8,136 nucleotides of DNA from Gemmatimonadota bacterium (GCA_027294815.1 JAPULP010000205.1:1-8136), one strand, 5' to 3'. Numbered from the stretch's first letter, positions 1 to 7,334 are shown. Numbers and translations are program-made. Notes: generated by a model from the letters alone, not told the origin.

Positions 1-1736
1 TCTGCGACCGCACTCGGCGCCACCCCCCTGTCCAGCGCGACCAGCTGCCGCATCACCGCTTCGTCAAACGGGACGTCCGCCGCCGGAGGAAACGCCGCCA
101 CCCCGGCCGGGCCCTGCAGGACCGGAGGCCTTGGAAATCGCAAAAATACGGGCTGAGTAAAATGAGGATGACGAACCATCAACTCGCCCTTCGGCAATGT
201 CGCCAATTTGATTTTGGTAGCGGGCGAGAGAATCTGATATCCGGGGGTCGCCAGTTCGTCCATGTCCATCCTGCCGAACAGGGTGGTGGCGGCGTTTCCA
301 ACGACACGGCGATGCACCTGTGATCGGAACTGCTGGGCCCCAAACAGCACCAAGCCCAGGTAGCGGCCCCTTTCCGAAATGTCGAGCAGCATCTTTCGCA
401 CGTACGTGTCGGGCCCGTCTCCGGGAGCGTACTTGTTCAATTCGTCGGCGAACACCACCACGTGGTCGACGCCGAGGTCACGACGCTCGAGATGCTCGCG
501 CAACTTGGAAACCACACGCGTGAAGACAAGATCCTGCGCGAGCTGGTCCATGCCCGCCACATCGATTACGTACAGTCCGCGATCCTCGAACGCCCCGAAC
601 GGCAGATCCTCCGACGCGCCATCGTCGGTGACCAATCCCTTGCATCGTATCGAGATGTTGAGCAGCCGGTTGCGCACTTTCCGGATCGTCGCGATGTGAT
701 GCGTACGCCACGTATCGCCGCGTCCGCTCGCTTCCAACCCGTCAAAGATCGCCCGAAAGAGCTTCTCCAAATCGGAAAAGGTGCGAACCCGGTGCGTGTT
801 GCCCCAATCGTCGCGGAATTCCTTTTCCACCACGCGATCCGTCAAAAAGTCGATAAACGCTGCTGCCTTCGCATCGAGGTCGTCACGATTCAAGAGAACC
901 TCGTGATAGTCCAACACCTCACCCAAACCCCATACGAGCGGTTGAACCGATCCGATCAGATCGGCGTGCGACCGGAGGGTGTTGATGTTGATGCCGTCTG
1001 CCTTGAACGGCGCGAAGTACTGCACGTCGTCGAACGGCGACGGATCGATGTCCAGACGGGCGTACATCTCGAGATCCTTTGGGGTGAGGTCGCCCGGCTG
1101 GTCGAGAAAACAGAGATCGGGACCCTTGACGTTGAAACAGATGGCGGCCACACGACCCTTGCGCGCAGGAAAGTGGGTAAAGATGCTCTTGAGGAGGAAC
1201 TCGACCGCGCTGGTCTTCGTCGCCAAACCCGAGATACCGGAGATGTTGAGATGGGCAGACTCGGGACCCAAGAGAAAATTTGCATCGAGGTACACCGGTG
1301 CGGAGAGGCCGCCCGTTTCATACACGCCTATGGGAATCCCGGTCGCGTCTTCGGTCTGCACATAGGATTCCATGCGCAGCGCGACTTGCACGTCCTGCTC
1401 CGACGCAGAAAACACCTCGGCCAACGGCACCGGTTGTAGCGGTTCCTCGGGTACTTGCCGCAGTACCGCGGCGGTCCAGAGACGAATCTCGGTGCGGTGG
1501 GTGGGAGCGACATGGTCGCTCGGGACACCCGCGGCCACCCGCACCTCGTGCAGTGGATCGGCGAGATCAGAATACGCCTTGGCGTCGGTCACCACCGCGT
1601 ACACCGCACGTCCTAGTCCTTCCACGCGAACGATGGCGCCAATCCCGATCGGCGTCTCGATCTCGGTCCAGAAGTGGAACTGATGCGGACTCGCCGGCAA
1701 CTGTTCGGTGGCAACCACCCGTCCAATCGGGTCCAC
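1..1736 (-). CDS. herA: HerA-type DNA-translocase ATPase (HAS-barrel plus DUF87), 3' end off the window
   Basis: Translating the minus strand from the GTG at 1736 gives 578 residues with no stop before the left edge, so the C-terminus is missing. Residues 1-100 look like a HAS-barrel (IGRVVATEQ, GAIVRVEG, VYAVVTDA). A RecA-fold ATPase follows. Its Walker A region is GISGLATKT at residues 167-175, and a clear Walker B, VVVFADELNKYAP, lies at 426-438 with D431-E432. RGRYLGLVLFGAQQF (456-470) and the GRMD at 488-491 match the sensor and arginine-finger area of HerA. Members of this family are hexameric translocases that pump DNA and partner a nuclease. Here a NurA-domain gene ends 35 bases upstream, which supports that pairing. 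The P-loop departs from GxxxxGK[ST]: K174-T175 remain, but the glycine before the lysine is a threonine. GTG 1736 was chosen because GAAGGA precedes it by 6 bases. In-frame GTG codons at 1778 and 1781 overlap nurA and are less likely. Confidence 0.88.
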   Translation of the reverse strand, partial: MDPIGRVVATEQLPASPHQFHFWTEIETPIGIGAIVRVEGLGRAVYAVVTDAKAYSDLADPLHEVRVAAGVPSDHVAPTHRTEIRLWTAAVLRQVPEEPLQPVPLAEVFSASEQDVQVALRMESYVQTEDATGIPIGVYETGGLSAPVYLDANFLLGPESAHLNISGISGLATKTSAVEFLLKSIFTHFPARKGRVAAICFNVKGPDLCFLDQPGDLTPKDLEMYARLDIDPSPFDDVQYFAPFKADGININTLRSHADLIGSVQPLVWGLGEVLDYHEVLLNRDDLDAKAAAFIDFLTDRVVEKEFRDDWGNTHRVRTFSDLEKLFRAIFDGLEASGRGDTWRTHHIATIRKVRNRLLNISIRCKGLVTDDGASEDLPFGAFEDRGLYVIDVAGMDQLAQDLVFTRVVSKLREHLERRDLGVDHVVVFADELNKYAPGDGPDTYVRKMLLDISERGRYLGLVLFGAQQFRSQVHRRVVGNAATTLFGRMDMDELATPGYQILSPATKIKLATLPKGELMVRHPHFTQPVFLRFPRPPVLQGPAGVAAFPPAADVPFDEAVMRQLVALDRGVAPSAVA

Positions 1737-1741
1737 ATTCG

Positions 1742-1765
1742 GTCCTTCAGTCTTTCCGTCCTTCC
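1742..1765 (-). repeat. Three imperfect 8-bp units in the nurA-herA gap
   Basis: On the minus strand the gap reads GGAAGGAC, GGAAAGAC, TGAAGGAC: three consecutive octamers that differ at one or two positions. The tract is almost purely purine and covers the herA ribosome binding site. Gain or loss of a unit would change the spacing or number of ribosome binding cores. The repeat may equally be chance in a short purine-rich leader. Confidence 0.45.
1743..1748 (-). promoter_or_regulatory. Ribosome binding site for the HerA gene
   Basis: The minus strand reads GAAGGA, then CCGAAT, then the GTG start. The purine core and the 6-base spacing decide the GTG at 1736 over the in-frame GTG codons further upstream inside the nurA end. 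The site sits in a polypurine tract, so other registers for ribosome binding are possible. Confidence 0.55.
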
Positions 1766-1771
1766 ATCCTT

Positions 1772-2746
1772 TTACCACCACGAACCTGCTTTCGCCTTCA
1801 AATAGTTCTCCACCTCATGGATGGGGTAGAGGAGTCGATCCCATCGGAAGTCGGGGGTAGACATCGGAGACCGCTCGGCCAGCAACCACCGAGACAGATC
1901 TTCGACTTCATCCAACACCCGAGCGCCTCGCTCCCGTTCGACGCGTAACAATCCGAACAGGATGTCCTGACCTGCCCAGTCCCATAAACGTAAATACCAG
2001 GAGAAGATGGTGTTTTCGCGGTCACCAATGCGGCGGAACACCGTCGTGCGATACCCAGGTCCCAAAGTCAGCGCCGTCTCGAGATCGACCCCCGCCAGGA
2101 ATTGGGTCTCGTGGCTCTTGATCACACCCAGCAAGCGCGAGGATCTCAACGAGTCGTCATACGCTCGCAACGATCCATCCACCACGATCCACCGGTCCGG
2201 GTGGTTGCGCCGAAATTCCCGCACCACGCGCACCTCGGCGCTCTGTCGCCGGCGCTCGATTTCTTTCACCGCCAGTTGCACATCGAGAATGGGGTGATCG
2301 CGCTCGGACACCCTACAATCACGCACCGCCAGACCAGTTTCTCGGAGCCGAGCTATCGTCGCGTCCGTAAGCCGCTCCAAAGGCGCGACGATGAATTCTT
2401 CCGCATCGTGCTGAACCGGCACCAGCGCGCGGTCGTTACGATCGAGCACCGCCGCACCGACATACGCCCGAACGATGGGCGTGACGCCGATGCGCCCCTC
2501 CACCACGTACCGCTGGATGCCATCGGCAAACGCCGCGTCGCGCGACGTCGACGGAGGCGCTCCCACGGCAACCGCGGCGATCTCGGAGCCTTCCACCGGC
2601 TCGGCCGCGGCAAAGGGAGCGGGCAACGGAGGAGTCGCTGCGGCCGCCGGTCGGCCGTCGCCGATCACGCCGCCCGCCTCGAGCAGCGCCTCTCGCACCT
2701 GGCGGCGCGCATCGGCAACCGATCCGTGCCGCACCGCCGTGGTCAT
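1772..2746 (-). CDS. nurA: NurA-domain 5'-3' nuclease
   Basis: The 324-residue product carries the features of the NurA nuclease fold: FADGIQRY with D75, the strand-ending motif WIVVDGSL with D190, the following LLGVIKSH (K210-S211), and a C-terminal YPIHEVENYLKA with H310. In known NurA proteins, acidic residues in such motifs and a late histidine bind the manganese used to cut DNA. The exact residue equivalence here is inferred. Residues 1-70 contain an Ala/Pro-rich stretch (about 33-66) and are probably flexible. The ATG overlaps the TGA of the upstream methyltransferase gene as ATGA, so translation is probably coupled, and the HerA-type ATPase follows 35 bases after the TAA. In archaea the HerA-NurA complex resects DNA ends together with Mre11-Rad50; no Mre11 or Rad50 gene is visible here. 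A role in repair or phage defence is inferred from the pairing. Confidence 0.82.
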   Translation of the reverse strand: MTTAVRHGSVADARRQVREALLEAGGVIGDGRPAAAATPPLPAPFAAAEPVEGSEIAAVAVGAPPSTSRDAAFADGIQRYVVEGRIGVTPIVRAYVGAAVLDRNDRALVPVQHDAEEFIVAPLERLTDATIARLRETGLAVRDCRVSERDHPILDVQLAVKEIERRRQSAEVRVVREFRRNHPDRWIVVDGSLRAYDDSLRSSRLLGVIKSHETQFLAGVDLETALTLGPGYRTTVFRRIGDRENTIFSWYLRLWDWAGQDILFGLLRVERERGARVLDEVEDLSRWLLAERSPMSTPDFRWDRLLYPIHEVENYLKAKAGSWW

Positions 2747-3381
2747 GGAGCCAACTTGGTGCCGACCAGCAATCCGTCGCGGATCGGAATGATGGTTGCC
2801 GCGAGTCGGTCGTCACCGGATGCGAGTCGGTTGAACTCCCTCACTCCCCGCACATCGCCGCCGTCGTCGTCTGGATCGACCACCCGATTATCGCAGACGG
2901 CGTTGTCACACAACAACAAGCCTCCGACCGCAAGCAGGCGCATCCCCTCACGATAATACTCCGCCAACGGTTCCTTGTCTGCATCGACGAACACCGCGTC
3001 GAAACCCGGCGAGAGACCCGCGAGTACTGCTCGCGCGTCGCCTTCGATCAATTCGATCTTGGAGGCGACGCCGGCCTCTTCAAAGGCGCGTCGTGCTGCG
3101 GCTGCATGCTTGGGATCGTGCTCAATCGTGGTGAGGTGGCCGTCGGGAGGAAGGGCCCGGGCGATCCAAATTCCGCTGTAACCCCCGAGCGTGCCGATTT
3201 CGAGCACCCGTTGTGCCCCGACTGCCCTCAGCAAGACAAACAGCAACTTCCCTTCGTCGGGGGAAATATGAATCGCGGGTAGATTTTCCGACTCGTGCCG
3301 CAGGCGAGCCGTTTCGAGAGCGGCGTCTTCAGGGGCAAACAGCTCGCGAATATATCCGAGGCTCGACTCGTTTGGCCTCAT
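2743..3381 (-). CDS. Class I SAM-dependent, metal-dependent O-methyltransferase (COG4122 type)
   Basis: The protein has 212 residues from the ATG at 3381, the usual length for bacterial relatives of caffeoyl-CoA and catechol O-methyltransferases. The N-terminus, YIRELFAPEDAALETAR, is the family's opening helix. SAM motif I is VLEIGTLGGYSG (59-70), with the ribose-binding acidic residue E87 in TTIEHDP. FVDADK contributes D133 and LLCDNAV contributes D159-N160; the 26-residue spacing matches the metal ligands of plant CCoAOMT. The substrate cannot be told from sequence and is probably a small catechol-like hydroxyl compound. An in-frame ATG at 3438 would add 19 residues but would overlap the amidohydrolase gene by 41 bases, and the added residues do not look like family sequence. 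Neither start has a strong ribosome binding site. The gene lies 16 bases after the amidohydrolase stop and overlaps the nurA start by 4 bases, so it is probably co-transcribed with both. Confidence 0.88.
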   Translation of the reverse strand: MRPNESSLGYIRELFAPEDAALETARLRHESENLPAIHISPDEGKLLFVLLRAVGAQRVLEIGTLGGYSGIWIARALPPDGHLTTIEHDPKHAAAARRAFEEAGVASKIELIEGDARAVLAGLSPGFDAVFVDADKEPLAEYYREGMRLLAVGGLLLCDNAVCDNRVVDPDDDGGDVRGVREFNRLASGDDRLAATIIPIRDGLLVGTKLAP

Positions 3382-3397
3382 CTGCCGGTCGGAGGAA

Positions 3398-5071
3398 TCA
3401 TGGCCGCAGGGTCGACGCGATATATATCCACTTGCCATTCACCATCGTACGGAGCACACGGACATCCTTGATCGCGTCGGGATCGATCTCAAACAGGTCT
3501 TGTGACAGTACGGTGAGATCGGCCATGTACCCCGGTGCGAGCTTGCCCTTCACATCTTCTTCGAACGCGGCGTACGCCCCGTTGATAGTGTGAGCTTCCA
3601 GCGCTTCCTGCACGGTCAAACGCTGCGCGGGGTACCAACCGCCCTCTGGAAATCCATCCAGCGTCTTTCGCGTCACGGCCGCGTAGATCATCTGCATGGG
3701 GTCGGTAGGATACCAGGCGGCGTTCGTCCCCGGCCAATCGGAGCCGAACACCAGTAGCGCACCGCCGTCCTTCAGCGAGCGGAACGCATATGCCCCGACG
3801 GAACGCTCACCGATGCGGTCCTCCATCCACCGCATGTCGTCGATCGCGTGAAACGGATTGACCTCCGCGATGACACCAAGTTCGCCAAACCGTGCAAAGT
3901 CGTCGGGCTCTACCACCTGGGCGTGCACCATCCGAAACCGGCGGTCACGCGGACCGTTGGTGGCCGTCGCCATCTCGACCATATCGAGCAAGGTATCGAC
4001 CGCCAGATCGCCGATGGCGTGGATCGTTGCCGTGAGCCCGGCGGCGTCCGCCGCCAAGATGAGCTGCTCCATGTTTCCGGGCGGCGACATCATGGTGCGC
4101 CACCGGCCGCGGCTCTCGGGAGTGTGGTCGTACGGTTCGCGGAACATCGCAGTCGAGTTGCCCATGATCCCGTCCACGAACCCTTTCAGCCCGCAGATGT
4201 TGACCCACTCACCACCGTAATTGTTTTGGATGCCGACCGCGGCGAGTTGCTCCCACTTGTCGAGGGTCGGCCTGGTGCACACCCGCACCGACAACGAATC
4301 GTGGTCGCGGAGATACAAAAACTGACCCATCTGTTGCGGACCCGTGATGTCGTGAATCGTCGTTACTCCGTGGCGCGCGAGGTCGTGCAACGCCAACCTG
4401 TTCTCGGCTAGTCGCTCTTCGAAAGAAGGCGATGGTACGGCCGTCTGGACCCGTGACAGCTCTTCTCCCGACACGAGTCCGTCGTGACCGGCAGGATCGA
4501 TACCGGCAGCGCGGAGTGCCGCCGAGTTGGCGAGATACTGCGACCGATCCCATTTGTTGAGCAAGGCCGGCCGGTTGCCGATGACCTCGTCGAGCACTTG
4601 CTTGGACGGAACCCAAGTCGACTCGAGATCATATGCCCCCCAATCGCCCCGCAACATCCACGAACCCGGCGGCAATCTGGCGTCGGCTTCGGAGAGCTGC
4701 CGTCCGAACGACACGTCGTCCGAAACGTCGAGCAGGTTTGCGCCGAGGAGCAACGCGCCGGCACGGTTGAAGTGCGTGTGCCCGTCGATGAACCCCGGTG
4801 TCACAAACGCGCCGTTCAAGTCCATCCGATCGACGTCGGGCCCCACGGCGGCCAAGACGTCGTCCTCCGCACCGACGGCGAGGATTCTCCCGCCTCGAAG
4901 CGCTATCGCATCCGCCCATGGCGCGGCGGAGTCGCCGGTCCACAGGCGACCGTTGACGAGCACGCTCACCCGTTCGTCGGCACCTTGCTGTGCGGTTGCG
5001 GGCGCCAAGGTCCCACACGCAACGATGACGGAGATGACGGGCGGCAGTACTTGCTGACGGAAAGAGATCAT
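3398..5071 (-). CDS. Exported metal-dependent amidohydrolase, YtcJ/Amidohydro_3 group
   Basis: The 557-residue protein is a full-length member of the amidohydrolase superfamily, in the group annotated as YtcJ or N-substituted formamide deformylase-like. The first metal site is GFIDGHTHF (H98, H100). K296 in GLKGFVDGIMGNSTA is the likely bridging lysine. H351 in HAIGD, H383 in MVHAQ and D445 in FGSDWP complete the usual ligand set. The early strand VNGRLWTGD and the late segment GKLAPGYMADLTVL form the flanking beta-sandwich seen in this family. The N-terminus is an export signal: a hydrophobic run at 8-26 ends in ATA-QQ, a type I cleavage site, but IVAC at 16-19 also fits a lipobox, so a lipid-anchored form is possible. 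Members hydrolyse amide-like bonds in varied small molecules, and the actual substrate is unknown. The gene starts 24 bases after the aminotransferase stop, with GAGAG as a weak ribosome binding site. Confidence 0.88.
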   Translation of the reverse strand: MISFRQQVLPPVISVIVACGTLAPATAQQGADERVSVLVNGRLWTGDSAAPWADAIALRGGRILAVGAEDDVLAAVGPDVDRMDLNGAFVTPGFIDGHTHFNRAGALLLGANLLDVSDDVSFGRQLSEADARLPPGSWMLRGDWGAYDLESTWVPSKQVLDEVIGNRPALLNKWDRSQYLANSAALRAAGIDPAGHDGLVSGEELSRVQTAVPSPSFEERLAENRLALHDLARHGVTTIHDITGPQQMGQFLYLRDHDSLSVRVCTRPTLDKWEQLAAVGIQNNYGGEWVNICGLKGFVDGIMGNSTAMFREPYDHTPESRGRWRTMMSPPGNMEQLILAADAAGLTATIHAIGDLAVDTLLDMVEMATATNGPRDRRFRMVHAQVVEPDDFARFGELGVIAEVNPFHAIDDMRWMEDRIGERSVGAYAFRSLKDGGALLVFGSDWPGTNAAWYPTDPMQMIYAAVTRKTLDGFPEGGWYPAQRLTVQEALEAHTINGAYAAFEEDVKGKLAPGYMADLTVLSQDLFEIDPDAIKDVRVLRTMVNGKWIYIASTLRP

Positions 5072-5095
5072 GGCACTCTCGCCATTCTCGTGGAG

Positions 5096-6349
5096 CTATT
5101 GCCTCGCGACGCCTGCCCGCTCGCCGGCCTTGGCTCCACGCAGATTATTGATGAAAAGCACGAGTCGTTTTAACGCCTCGCGAATCTGCTGCTCGGAGGC
5201 GGCAAACGACAGTCGAACCCACCGATCGTCGCCGAAGGCTTCACCCGGGACGAGCGCGACACCCCCGTCGGCGATCAGGCGCTGACAAAACGTCACTGCG
5301 TCGTTCACGTCACCACCGAAACACGCATCCACCCGGAAAAAGAGATAGAACGCTCCGAGCGGCTCGACAAACTCGAATCCGGGTAGATGCTCGCGGAAGT
5401 GCTCGACCACGATCTCACGCCGGCGTTGAAACTGCTGCACCATGTTTTGCACTTCGCCTTCCACCCGTTCGTCCGAAAACGCGACCGCGGCGGCGTATTG
5501 CGCCGGATGATTCGCCCCGCTCGTGACGTGACTCTGTAACGCCGCGATAGCTTGGGAAACTTCGACCGGCGCCAACGTCAACCCGATCCGCCATCCCGTC
5601 ATCGCATACGCCTTTGATGCGCCATAGATCACGACCACACGCGACAACAATTCGTCCGGCAGGTCGAGTACCGAGGGGGCGGGCCCGGGCGCATAGTGGA
5701 TGCGGCGATAGATCTCGTCCGAGATCACCCATATCTTCCGACGGCTTGCCCACTCGGTGATCGCGCGCAACTCGGACTTCGTGTACACCGCCCCCGTGGG
5801 ATTGTTTGGCGTGCACAACATCAAGCCCCTCGTGTTCGCGTCGGACGCCTCCTCGAGATCCTCGACACTGACCTTGAGACTGAACTCGGGGTCACCGGCC
5901 ACCATGACAGGATTGGCCCGTGCCAGGTGGATCATCTGCGGATACGACACCCAGCACGGCGTAGGGATAAGCACACTGTCGTGAGGCCCGAACAACGTGA
6001 AGCAGGCATTGAAGAGCGATTGTTTCGCCCCCGTCGAGACAACAATGTTGTCCGCGTTGACCGGCCGCCCTCCGGACAAGACCGATAAGTGACTCGCCGC
6101 CGCCGCCCGCAGGTCGAGGATGCCCGCGTTTGGCGGGTAATGCGTCTTTCCGTCTTGAATCGCCCGGATTGCACCATCGGCAATGACGCTCGGCGTATCG
6201 AAATCGGGCTCCCCTGCGGAAAGGTCGATGATGTCTTCGCCGACCGCCCGACGGCGGGCGGCTTCTTGAGTCACCGCGATCGTGGCCGACGGTTGCAGTT
6301 GCCGGATGTTGCGCGAGCGCACAAACACGGAATCGCTCGAACTGGTCAT
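5096..6349 (-). CDS. aspC: Aspartate aminotransferase, class I gamma type (possibly also prephenate)
   Basis: From the ATG at 6349 the product is 417 residues, a fold-type I PLP aminotransferase. The signatures are LSAGEPDFDTP near the N-terminus, W133 in PCWVSY stacking on PLP, N183 in NNPTG, D211 and Y214 in ISDEIY, the PLP lysine K246 in SKAYAMTGWRIG with R254 eight residues later, and R379 in WVRLSFA for the substrate carboxylate. The opening QPSATIAV and the GAKQ at 107-110 resemble the Thermus-type Igamma enzymes, which transfer amino groups between aspartate or glutamate and oxo-acids and sometimes use prephenate. It should be cytoplasmic, as no signal is seen. An upstream in-frame ATG at 6445 would add 32 Ser-rich residues lying inside the end of the M55 gene; they do not look like family sequence, so I rejected that start. 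The gene begins 22 bases after the M55 stop. Confidence 0.92.
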   Translation of the reverse strand: MTSSSDSVFVRSRNIRQLQPSATIAVTQEAARRRAVGEDIIDLSAGEPDFDTPSVIADGAIRAIQDGKTHYPPNAGILDLRAAAASHLSVLSGGRPVNADNIVVSTGAKQSLFNACFTLFGPHDSVLIPTPCWVSYPQMIHLARANPVMVAGDPEFSLKVSVEDLEEASDANTRGLMLCTPNNPTGAVYTKSELRAITEWASRRKIWVISDEIYRRIHYAPGPAPSVLDLPDELLSRVVVIYGASKAYAMTGWRIGLTLAPVEVSQAIAALQSHVTSGANHPAQYAAAVAFSDERVEGEVQNMVQQFQRRREIVVEHFREHLPGFEFVEPLGAFYLFFRVDACFGGDVNDAVTFCQRLIADGGVALVPGEAFGDDRWVRLSFAASEQQIREALKRLVLFINNLRGAKAGERAGVARQ

Positions 6350-6350
6350 T

Positions 6351-6357
6351 TCACCCC
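6351..6357 (-). promoter_or_regulatory. Ribosome binding site for the aminotransferase gene
   Basis: The minus strand reads GGGGTGA, one base before the ATG at 6349. The match to the anti-Shine-Dalgarno sequence is good but the spacing is short. It favours the 6349 start over the longer frame from 6445. Confidence 0.45.
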
Positions 6358-6371
6358 GTTGGGCAGAGCCC

Positions 6372-7283
6372 TCATGGCTCGATCGCCACGTTATAGGTCG
6401 TGAGGAACTCGATGAACTTGGAGATGTCCACGATGGTATCTCCAATATACCGAATCGTATGGGAATCGACCTGCTCCACGATGGAGAGATACGACATTAT
6501 CTGCGCCGGCTGGTAACTCTTGAAGCGAACCTCCAGCGCAACAGGTGCGCTCACGACAAACGGCTCGAACGAATCGAGGCGCGCGATGGCCGCCGTCACC
6601 TTCTCCGCAATTAGCTTGTATGCCGCCGCCGGCGTGAGCGTGCGAGCGGAATGGAATCCATAGTTCCACTTCACGACGGCACCCTCGATGTCTCCAATGA
6701 GTTCCTGCGCCTCTTGCACCGATGCATCGTCTCCCGAGATCATGATTACCGGCACGCCGAAATGACCGGCAATCGCCGCGTTGATACCCGCTTCCGGGAC
6801 CGACCGGCCGTTCAGCCGCACGTCCGCCAGCCGCGCACTCGAGATGGTGTGCGCCCGAACCCCCTCGGTGTTGTGCGTGCCTGAGTGATACCCGAGGAAG
6901 ATCGCAGCGTCGAAGGTTTCGTCGATGCCTTGCATCATCATGAGGGGTCGCGGCCACGATCGAACCAGCATCACGTCTTCGGGAAGCATCTCGATGAGGA
7001 TGTTTTCACCGTTCCCGTGTGAATCGCTGACCAACACCTCCGTCGCTCCCGCCGCCTTGGCCGCGTCGATAGCTGCCAACACCTCCCGCGTCATGAACTC
7101 CCGGAACCGGCCGTACTCGAAACCGCTCGGGCCGAGCTGATCGCCCGTGACCACACCCACCACCCCCTCCATGTCGGCCGAGATGTAGATCTTGAGTCCG
7201 TCGCGCTGCGCTTCCGCGGTCACGACGAGACCGACCGTCAAACCTAGAACACCAATCGTTCGTAAAGAGCTATGTATTCCCAC
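6372..7283 (-). CDS. dppA: Exported zinc D-aminopeptidase, family M55 (DppA-like)
   Basis: The 303-residue protein is an M55 peptidase. The five metal ligands known from Bacillus DppA can be placed: D37 and E39 in ISADMEG, H89 in SDSHG, H133 in LGYHSG and E164 in VPEAGINAA. Their spacings of 2, 50, 44 and 31 residues nearly match the DppA spacings (2, 50, 44, 29). DppA releases N-terminal D-amino acids, notably D-Ala, from short peptides and assembles as a ring that encloses the active sites. Unlike cytoplasmic DppA, this protein begins with a Sec signal (R8, then a hydrophobic run at 9-23, ending AEA-Q), so it probably acts in the periplasm or outside. The start is GTG, supported by GAGGGAGA seven bases upstream. 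The gene is preceded by a 134-base repeat-bearing gap and followed after 22 bases by the aminotransferase, so it is probably the first gene of a unit running leftward. An S58 aminopeptidase lies just upstream. Confidence 0.92.
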   Translation of the reverse strand: MGIHSSLRTIGVLGLTVGLVVTAEAQRDGLKIYISADMEGVVGVVTGDQLGPSGFEYGRFREFMTREVLAAIDAAKAAGATEVLVSDSHGNGENILIEMLPEDVMLVRSWPRPLMMMQGIDETFDAAIFLGYHSGTHNTEGVRAHTISSARLADVRLNGRSVPEAGINAAIAGHFGVPVIMISGDDASVQEAQELIGDIEGAVVKWNYGFHSARTLTPAAAYKLIAEKVTAAIARLDSFEPFVVSAPVALEVRFKSYQPAQIMSYLSIVEQVDSHTIRYIGDTIVDISKFIEFLTTYNVAIEP

Positions 7284-7290
7284 GTGACAA

Positions 7291-7298
7291 TCTCCCTC
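7291..7298 (-). promoter_or_regulatory. Ribosome binding site for the M55 peptidase gene
   Basis: The minus strand reads GAGGGAGA, then seven bases, then GTG. This is the strongest ribosome binding site in the window and fixes the GTG start at 7283. It lies directly after the 8-bp repeat block. Confidence 0.7.
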
Positions 7299-7302
7299 TT
7301 AA

Positions 7303-7334
7303 GGCGGTTGGGCGGTAAGGCGGGAGGGCGGTAC
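7303..7334. repeat. Four 8-bp tandem units GGCGGNNN
   Basis: On the plus strand the bases read GGCGGTTG, GGCGGTAA, GGCGGGAG, GGCGGTAC. The first five bases of each unit are conserved and the last three vary. The plus strand carries at least four closely spaced G-runs, enough for a G-quadruplex. On the minus strand, the sense strand of the leader, it is a C-rich tract just before the M55 ribosome binding site. The function is unknown. Confidence 0.6.

Noticed and set aside
462..1439. Plus-strand open frame of 325 codons
   Set aside because: It lies entirely opposite the HerA-type gene, whose frame gives clear HAS-barrel and Walker B motifs. The product has no recognisable domain and is rich in Arg, Val and Glu, as expected of an antisense shadow in high-GC DNA.
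1280..1948. Plus-strand open frame of 222 codons
   Set aside because: It is Arg/Pro/Ser-rich shadow sequence opposite the herA start and the nurA 3' end.
2102..2956. Plus-strand open frame of 284 codons
   Set aside because: It is antisense to nurA and the methyltransferase gene, is His/Arg/Ser-rich and low in complexity, and crosses the nurA start. Both minus-strand proteins are recognisable families.
3382..3438. 19-residue N-terminal extension of the methyltransferase from the ATG at 3438
   Set aside because: It would overlap the amidohydrolase gene by 41 bases, and the extra residues are unlike the family. The shorter start begins just before the conserved YIRELFAPEDAAL helix. It is not excluded, because neither start has a strong ribosome binding site.
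4484..5173. Plus-strand open frame of 229 codons
   Set aside because: It is antisense to the amidohydrolase N-terminal half, including its signal peptide and HTH metal motif, and runs into the aminotransferase end. No domain is visible.
6350..6445. 32-residue N-terminal extension of the aminotransferase from the ATG at 6445
   Set aside because: The extension lies inside the M55 gene's 3' end, is Ser-rich and does not resemble the family. The ATG at 6349 gives the usual length and has a nearby GGGGTGA.
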